From Hsuehochloa calcarea (lineage: Eukaryota; Streptophyta; Magnoliopsida; Poales; Poaceae): a DNA stretch of 64,000 nt. Location: assembly GCA_036346395.1 (NCBI GenBank), contig CM070599.1, positions 18,033,232 through 18,097,231 on the forward strand, read 5' to 3'. The first letter of the stretch is position 1, and each line of letters opens with the position of its first letter. This document shows positions 59,051 to 64,000 of this stretch, in pieces. Under the pieces are notes generated by a model. That model did no database searches. It was not told the DNA's origin and worked only from the letters and a program-made list of their open reading frames with translations. The translations under genes and the position numbers were made by a program.

Positions 59051-59524
59051 CTGTACAACCAAGTGGAATATAAGGGTTTCCTTGGAAACCATCCATGCAC
59101 CTACAACGATAACCAGTATAACCATCTGTTGAGTTGACACCTAAGCACGTGCTATTGGTGCTAACACATGCGTATCCAGATTTATTTTGTTGTGCCTCCT
59201 CACAGGTTAGATTCGCAACAGCCCATTGCACAGAGACCGACTCTCCGGAATCAATGTAGAGACTAGGTTCTTTGGGTGCATACATCCCGAATTGGTTATT
59301 CCGGTAATATGGGGTGTACTTGATGTCCATGAGCCCCTCACTAACGTTTATATGAATTATTTGTTGTGTAGGATCGAATATCAGGGTGGATGATGTTGCA
59401 TTTGTACAGTTGACCTGAAATACCTTCCTCGCAGAACAACCTTCTTCCATGCCAAACGGAAATGGAACACTGATGTTCCCGCACCATCGAGTGCAATTTG
59501 TCTTATGTTGAACTGGATTGTACC
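59051..59524 (-). CDS. WAK exon 2: second Cys-rich ectodomain module
   Basis: 474 bases, intact. Acceptor AACAG|GGTACAAT, donor TGTACAG|GTACTC. Contains NCTRWCGNISVPFPFG, LTCEEAQQNKSGYACVS and an EGF-like end GYRCRCMDGFQGNPYIPLGC, as in the second module of grass WAKs. N-glycosylation motifs (NCT, NAT, NVS, NLT) are frequent, fitting a secreted face. Confidence 0.87.
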
Positions 59525-61377
59525 CTGTTTTAATGAGGAAAAAAAATTGTTAGTTTAAAGATATATATGTAAGCTTAAAAAAGCAAGCCCATTTATAGAT
59601 GGAATATTTTATAGGAGGCTACTAAAAATTAGATACACACACGCCCACAAAATAGTCTTAACAATGTGGGCGATATATCGTGTGCACATACATCATTTCG
59701 TAGACATATGCACATGAAATATTTGAGCCATCCATCCAATGATCTACGACCGTCCTCGCACCCACCTCCCACTTACACCATATTTGCTAAAACCCCCTCG
59801 CCTGAAATCTGACTAGAAGGGGGTTTTCGTAAATGTGGCATAAGTGAGAGGTGGATGCGAGGACGGCCGTGGATCACTGGATGGACGGCCCAGATGTCTG
59901 ATGTGCATATATCCACGAAATAGTGTATGTGCACATGTGTGCTCTAACATGTGGGCACTTCAAATGTTTTTGGAAAACACGCCTTTCTCGCATAAACCTA
60001 TTGGTCACTCGTGACCCTGTTAGATATTTAAACCATTCAATCTAATGGAAAAACAAAAGGCATGGTATTATGTTTCATAATAGTCAAATCCATATATTTC
60101 AAAAGCAATACAAAAACAAAATTCAAAAAGACAAAATCAAAAATTAGGAAAACAATTCGTATGCCAAAGTTGTGGCCCTTTCACAACAAAAAATAGGGGT
60201 CACGGAAAAAGCAAGAAAACCCGGGGGGGGGGGGGGGCTGGCTTACTTTGTAGCATGTCAACCTGCTCTGACATACGCTCCTAGCTCATTTGAAAGAGTT
60301 GTTGCTACTATACGAAAGTATTGATTAAATATAACTCATTTGGCGTTGTTTGGTGTTGGAATAGCAAAAATAACATCTTCTGAGAGAAAATGCAAAAATG
60401 GTACTACGGACAGACCACCTGTCGTGCATTGGGCGCACGGCAGGGGATCCGGGCCGTGGGGGCACGTGTCGCCTGCCGACACGTCCGTGTTATTATTTTT
60501 ATTAATTTATTCACAGAAAAATTATTTTTACTATTTTATCGTGAAATAGTATTATTTAAGTCAAAATCTCATCGCCTAGGCCCTCGCTGACTTTCTTTTG
60601 CACCTTGCAATGCTGGGTCTGGCGCTTGCCTCGCTGCCATTCATAGAGGACGATGCACCAGAAAAGGTTGTGTTGGCAATGATGGTATGGATCAGAGGCC
60701 GCGGTTGACAACAAAGAGCGTCGATCGGTTGCCATTGTTAGCCATCACACTGTCCTTTCTTCCCCAAATGCCGAGATCAAAGAGATGGTAAAAGAGACGT
60801 GGTAAAAACAAAAAGGAGAGAAAGAGTGTTTGGGAGGAACAATTGGTGAGGTGATTATGGGCTAGTCTACCTTTGTTGTGTTATTCTTATTTTCCAAAGT
60901 TTTTTTGGTGGGGGCTATAATATATTTGCCAACTTAATTATGACAGGGAAAAACTGTCCCTAAAATTCTGTGACTAATTTGGATGTTGAGTTTTAATATT
61001 TGGTATTCTGTTTGTAACCCCACATAAAGAATATCGTACTTTATGGATCTTAGCGGCACAAATTTGCAAGTTTACGGGGCTACCAATCTACTTATCAAGT
61101 TTAGGGATCTAAGTGGTATTTCGGTATAAGTTTAGAGACCTCTAATGCAATTTTCTCAATGTTCTATATTTTGAGTACTAATATAAGTAAAAATATGTAG
61201 ATTAATTGACTGAATGAAACTAATACTAGTAGATATGCAACTTACACTTAAAACACAAATTAGTTTTATATTTAGTTGTCAGGAAAGGGTTCAATAACTC
61301 TGTCCGGCCAGTAAGTCACTTGAATTGCTACGTTGAGTTAATATATATAGTTGCCTAAATGATACGAGTTACATCAC
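59525..61377 (-). other. WAK intron 1
   Basis: About 1.85 kb. Contains a foldback element (59661-59957), a run of 15 G (60223-60237) and a GC-rich patch (60400-60480). No coding signal. Confidence 0.65.
59661..59957. mobile_element. Foldback MITE in WAK intron 1
   Basis: Two arms of roughly 140 bases (59661-59800 and 59820-59957) are inverted copies, for example GTGCACATACATCATTTCG on the left and the complement of GTGCACATACACTATTTCG on the right, and CCGTCCTCGCACCCACCTC against its inverted match. No frame. Superfamily not determined; edges are approximate. Confidence 0.72.
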
Positions 61378-62263
61378 CTTTGTCGCGGGTGCAACCATCA
61401 AGTATGTAGGGATTGCTTCCATAACCAGAATCGCACTCGCAATTGTAACCAAGAGCTGATGTATAATACGTATTTACACAGTGACTGTCCCTGCTGAGAC
61501 AGGCATAGTTGGTCCTATTGTCCAATGCGGCGGAGCATCTCGGTTGATCCGCGATACTCCATCCGAGATACGCCATGTCAGTAGTTACGTTGATTCTATC
61601 CCAGAGGGAGCTTCGGTTAGCGAGCTTGCGTTCCCGGCTGTGGCGGACAAACATGAGTTGGAGGTCGCGACCTCCAGTGAACACGACGGAGCAACACCCT
61701 GTCCCATTGCAGTTCTGTCTAGCCACCGTGTCCGTGATTTCTTCGTTAGGGCAGGTCACTGTGCAAAGCCTCACGTTTGTATTCGTGTCATGATCCAGCA
61801 GCTGGTAGATATCGAAGTCACAACCAGTGATGTTCAAATAGGCATCTTCAAGAATGAAGGATCTCCCGGGAGCTCTCCAGGACATGTTGTACACATCCAC
61901 ATCAGATTTCATAAAAATAGTATGCGATAAGTCGATCGATATACCCGTTTCATCAGCATAGATGTTATAGATGACCTCCGTGGTGCTATTGTACAGGAAG
62001 AGCCTGGGGGGCTGCGTGGGGTCATTGTGGTCGTCGCATGTGAGCTCGAAGTCTGGCTGCCGAAAGCAGCCGGATCCGATGCCAAAGGGGTACTCGAAGC
62101 TCAGGTTGCCGCAGCTCTTTGGACAACGGGCAAGCGTGGCGGCGGAGGGAGGAGCCCCGTTCGCCGGTTGGCTTCTTTGGATGGCGGATGCTTGCGCCGT
62201 TGCAGTCAGTGGCAACAACAGTGCGAGAAGACAGAGGACTATATCAACCAGGCTCATCTTCAT
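61378..62263 (-). CDS. WAK exon 1: signal peptide, GUB_WAK domain
   Basis: 886 bases, intact frame. Residues 1-26 form a secretion signal. The Cys-rich galacturonan-binding domain starts near residue 45, and a Cys-rich tail (CVNTYYTSALGYNCECDSGY) closes it. The donor is GACAAAG|GTGATG at 61378/61377, and the frame continues at 59524 as DK|GYNPVQHK. Confidence 0.88.
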
Positions 62264-62341
62264 CACAAAGTATTTGGGGGTGGGAACTTTGTGCTAATGA
62301 CTGTCTCTCTGCTTTATGTGGAGTTCTGGATATAAACCAGT

Positions 62342-62353
62342 CCTATATATAGG
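62342..62353 (-). promoter_or_regulatory. Candidate WAK TATA box
   Basis: Palindromic CCTATATATAGG lies about 80-90 bases upstream of the WAK ATG on the minus strand, a normal TATA-to-ATG distance for a plant gene with a short leader. Confidence 0.6.
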
Positions 62354-62359
62354 GGATTC

Positions 62360-62889
62360 CCAAAGCAAGGCTCGCGAACAATTAATCTGTCAATTTGTCC
62401 GATCGGCTCTCCACTCTGCTTCTGAAACACGCTTCTTTTTTAACGAACAGCCGAGCCTGCTGCTATTTCATTAAAGAAGGTGCGGTCCAGATCTCATTAC
62501 AAGGCGTTAAGGTTCTAAAAATGAAAAGACCAATGAGTGCAACATGGGAACAGCAAATCAAAAGTTTGCTGCCTATTCGACCGTTTTGCCTCAACATCTT
62601 GGCAAAACGCGAAACAGATATTCGTTGGTTAAATGGATTTTTTCTTGAGTTTGTATCTAAGATTTTAATTGCTATCAACAAAAGAAATTTTTAGGTAACA
62701 AGTAAGTCTTCAATAACTATTTTGTTGTTTTTTTGTTTCTTGTATCAACAATTTACTTATTTCTTTATCTAGAAACAAGCTCACCATCCCTCACCACAAT
62801 CTCTTGTCTAAATAATCTAAATGGTGATGTGTTCACCCTTTAATAACAAGTGACAAAGACTATTGTAAATGCACTTAGGATCCGAGCAT
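62360..62889. other. WAK upstream region
   Basis: About 530 bases between the promoter and X copy 3. Short frames on both strands (62395-62694 and 62463-62681) have no recognised product. It presumably contains proximal regulatory sequence. Confidence 0.3.
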
Positions 62890-64000
62890 GTAAAGATTGA
62901 GTACCTTTTGAGCTGCAAAGCCAGCGACTTTGCCAAACTAAAATTACATTAAAGTCAATGATGCACGATCTCCGTATGTTTTCTGAGAAATGTCATACGT
63001 AAGCCAAGCCCATCCCTAATAGTAGTGTTAGCCATGTCCTATCAAATCCATCTCAAAACGAAAGGCTAGGGATTTTTTTTTTGCACTTGGTTGCAACCCC
63101 TGTTTCTCTTCTACCATTCAAAAATTTAAATTTTTTTTTTGTCATTCTTCTGTTAGCATGCTTCTATGTTTTGTTATTCCCATCCGGTCAATGCTGGTTG
63201 ACCGTCAAAATTTCCCCAAAAGATCATTATGCCCTTATTGACTTTATTAACTCATGAAAGGCAAGAAAAAAAAGAAACCCAATAAAATTTCGAGGAACAC
63301 TTCTGAACAAAAATTTAAAATATTATATATTTTTTACACTGCCGAAAGAGATTCTAAGGAAGAATAACAAATTTTTACAGGTACAACAAAAAAGAGATTT
63401 TTTTAAAATCACATAATCAAATGTACTTTTCGAAAACATTACATCTTCCTCAATTTTCATGTAACATCCGCAAAATTTATCCTAGTGTAAAACTGTTGAA
63501 AATTTTAAGGCTTTTGTTTTATGGTAATACCTGAGTTTATTTCTGGATTATTTTTTTTGTATATTTCTTGATTTAGTATGAATTTTGATAGTCCATAAAG
63601 GCATACTGGTCTCTTGGGGGGAAATTTGACGGTGAACTTGCATTTACCAGATGGTGATGGCAAAGGAGAGAAATGCATTAATGGAAGAGTTGCAAAAGAG
63701 AGAAGTGCGATTTTTTATGGCAGAAGAGATAATAGGGTTAAAACGAGTGGGAAAAAGAACAAATTTAAACGAGTGGGAAAAAGAAAACTTTTCTCTTAAA
63801 TAATATGCCAAATTTCATTTTATGTATCAATTGTTGTACTTTTTGGACATCTCAATGGTGTCCAAATATGTGAAATAGGACACTCGAACCAGATTCATCT
63901 ATTAAGTCTGGTGTGTTATGCAAATTTGTTTATGAGTGAAACCCATTATGTCAAAGTCAAAGTCAAATGGGTCATAATTGTGTTTTGCCCTGTCGTGTCA
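62890..64000. repeat. Dispersed repeat X, copy 3, cut by the window edge
   Basis: Parallels 23649-24830 of copy 1 from TAAAGATTGAGT to GGGTCATAAT. It lacks about 190 bases present in copy 1 (about 23790-23970), with the short repeat CCCTG at both edges of the gap. Confidence 0.8.

Larger units (their letters stand above)
56503..62263 (-). pseudogene. Wall-associated receptor kinase (WAK), four exons, kinase frame broken twice
   Basis: WAKs are plasma-membrane receptor kinases that sense cell-wall pectin and signal into the cell. Exons (minus strand) 62263-61378, 59524-59051, 58004-57855 and 57791-56503 join in phase with GT-AG borders, giving about 933 codons. Exon 1: signal peptide (IVLCLLALLLPLTATA), galacturonan-binding GUB_WAK domain (CPKSCGNLSFEYPFGIGSGC) and a Cys-rich end. 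Exon 2: a second such module (CTRWCGNISVPFPFGMEEGC). Exon 3: EGF_CA (DIDECLIPGICKG). Exon 4: membrane segment, VAIKK lysine, HRDVKSSN loop, DFG and a complete C-lobe to TAG at 56503. A one-base loss before the glycine loop (near 57515) and an indel near 57200 break the kinase frame. The ATG at 62263 is preferred to an upstream in-frame GTG. It may be a pseudogene or an intact gene with consensus errors. Confidence 0.88.

Overview
The window is plant nuclear DNA, almost certainly from a grass and most like rice (Oryza). The reasons are a wall-associated kinase (WAK) gene with grass-type exon structure, CACTA transposons with 'CTTTAGTC' subterminal repeats, a Ty1-copia LTR carrying repeated 'GGTCTGACC' motifs, and gypsy-type LTRs with tRNA-Met primer sites. 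One gene-like locus is present (WAK, minus strand, 56503-62263). Nearly everything else is nested transposable elements. I see no tRNA, rRNA or CRISPR array.

Layout: 1-3834, 5' part of a Ty1-copia element on the minus strand (decayed gag, primer site, LTR). 3835-5958, gypsy-type LTR. 6522-22111, a 15.6 kb CACTA (En/Spm) element with TGG target duplications, a decayed TNP2-type transposase gene, and a second gene (Transposase_24-like region, proline-rich repeats, Ulp1/C48-like tail). That second gene is split by a gag-only LTR retrotransposon at 13909-18852 (duplication CAAAA). 22115-23604, LTR-like remnant. From 23649, dispersed repeat family 'X' is interrupted by a solo gypsy LTR (24952-38100, duplication AATAG), which itself holds a complete 8.8 kb non-autonomous gypsy element (27442-36269, duplication ACTTT). 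X is interrupted again by a 1.05 kb Pack-CACTA carrying peroxidase-like exon fragments (38276-39325, duplication AGA). A second X copy at 40283-41764 carries a 435 bp hAT element. 42209-54473 is another solo gypsy LTR (duplication GTTAG) containing a second non-autonomous gypsy element (44420-53041) whose far end is clipped. 54900-56310, remnants of a duplicated WAK gene. 56503-62263, the WAK gene, with a foldback MITE in intron 1. 62890-64000, a third X copy.

How the parts relate: the insertion order can be read from nesting and target duplications, and the second X copy supplies pre-insertion sites for two events. The two large non-autonomous gypsy elements lost most of gag-pol but both keep a primer site, a polypurine tract and a remnant of the extreme C-terminus of pol, so they probably depend on proteins from a full-length relative. 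WAK is the only candidate host gene. Its ectodomain, EGF, membrane and kinase exons join in phase, but two small indels break the kinase exon. LTR pairs in this window differ mainly by short indels in homopolymers and CpG-rich stretches, so some of the frameshifts may be consensus errors rather than real mutations.
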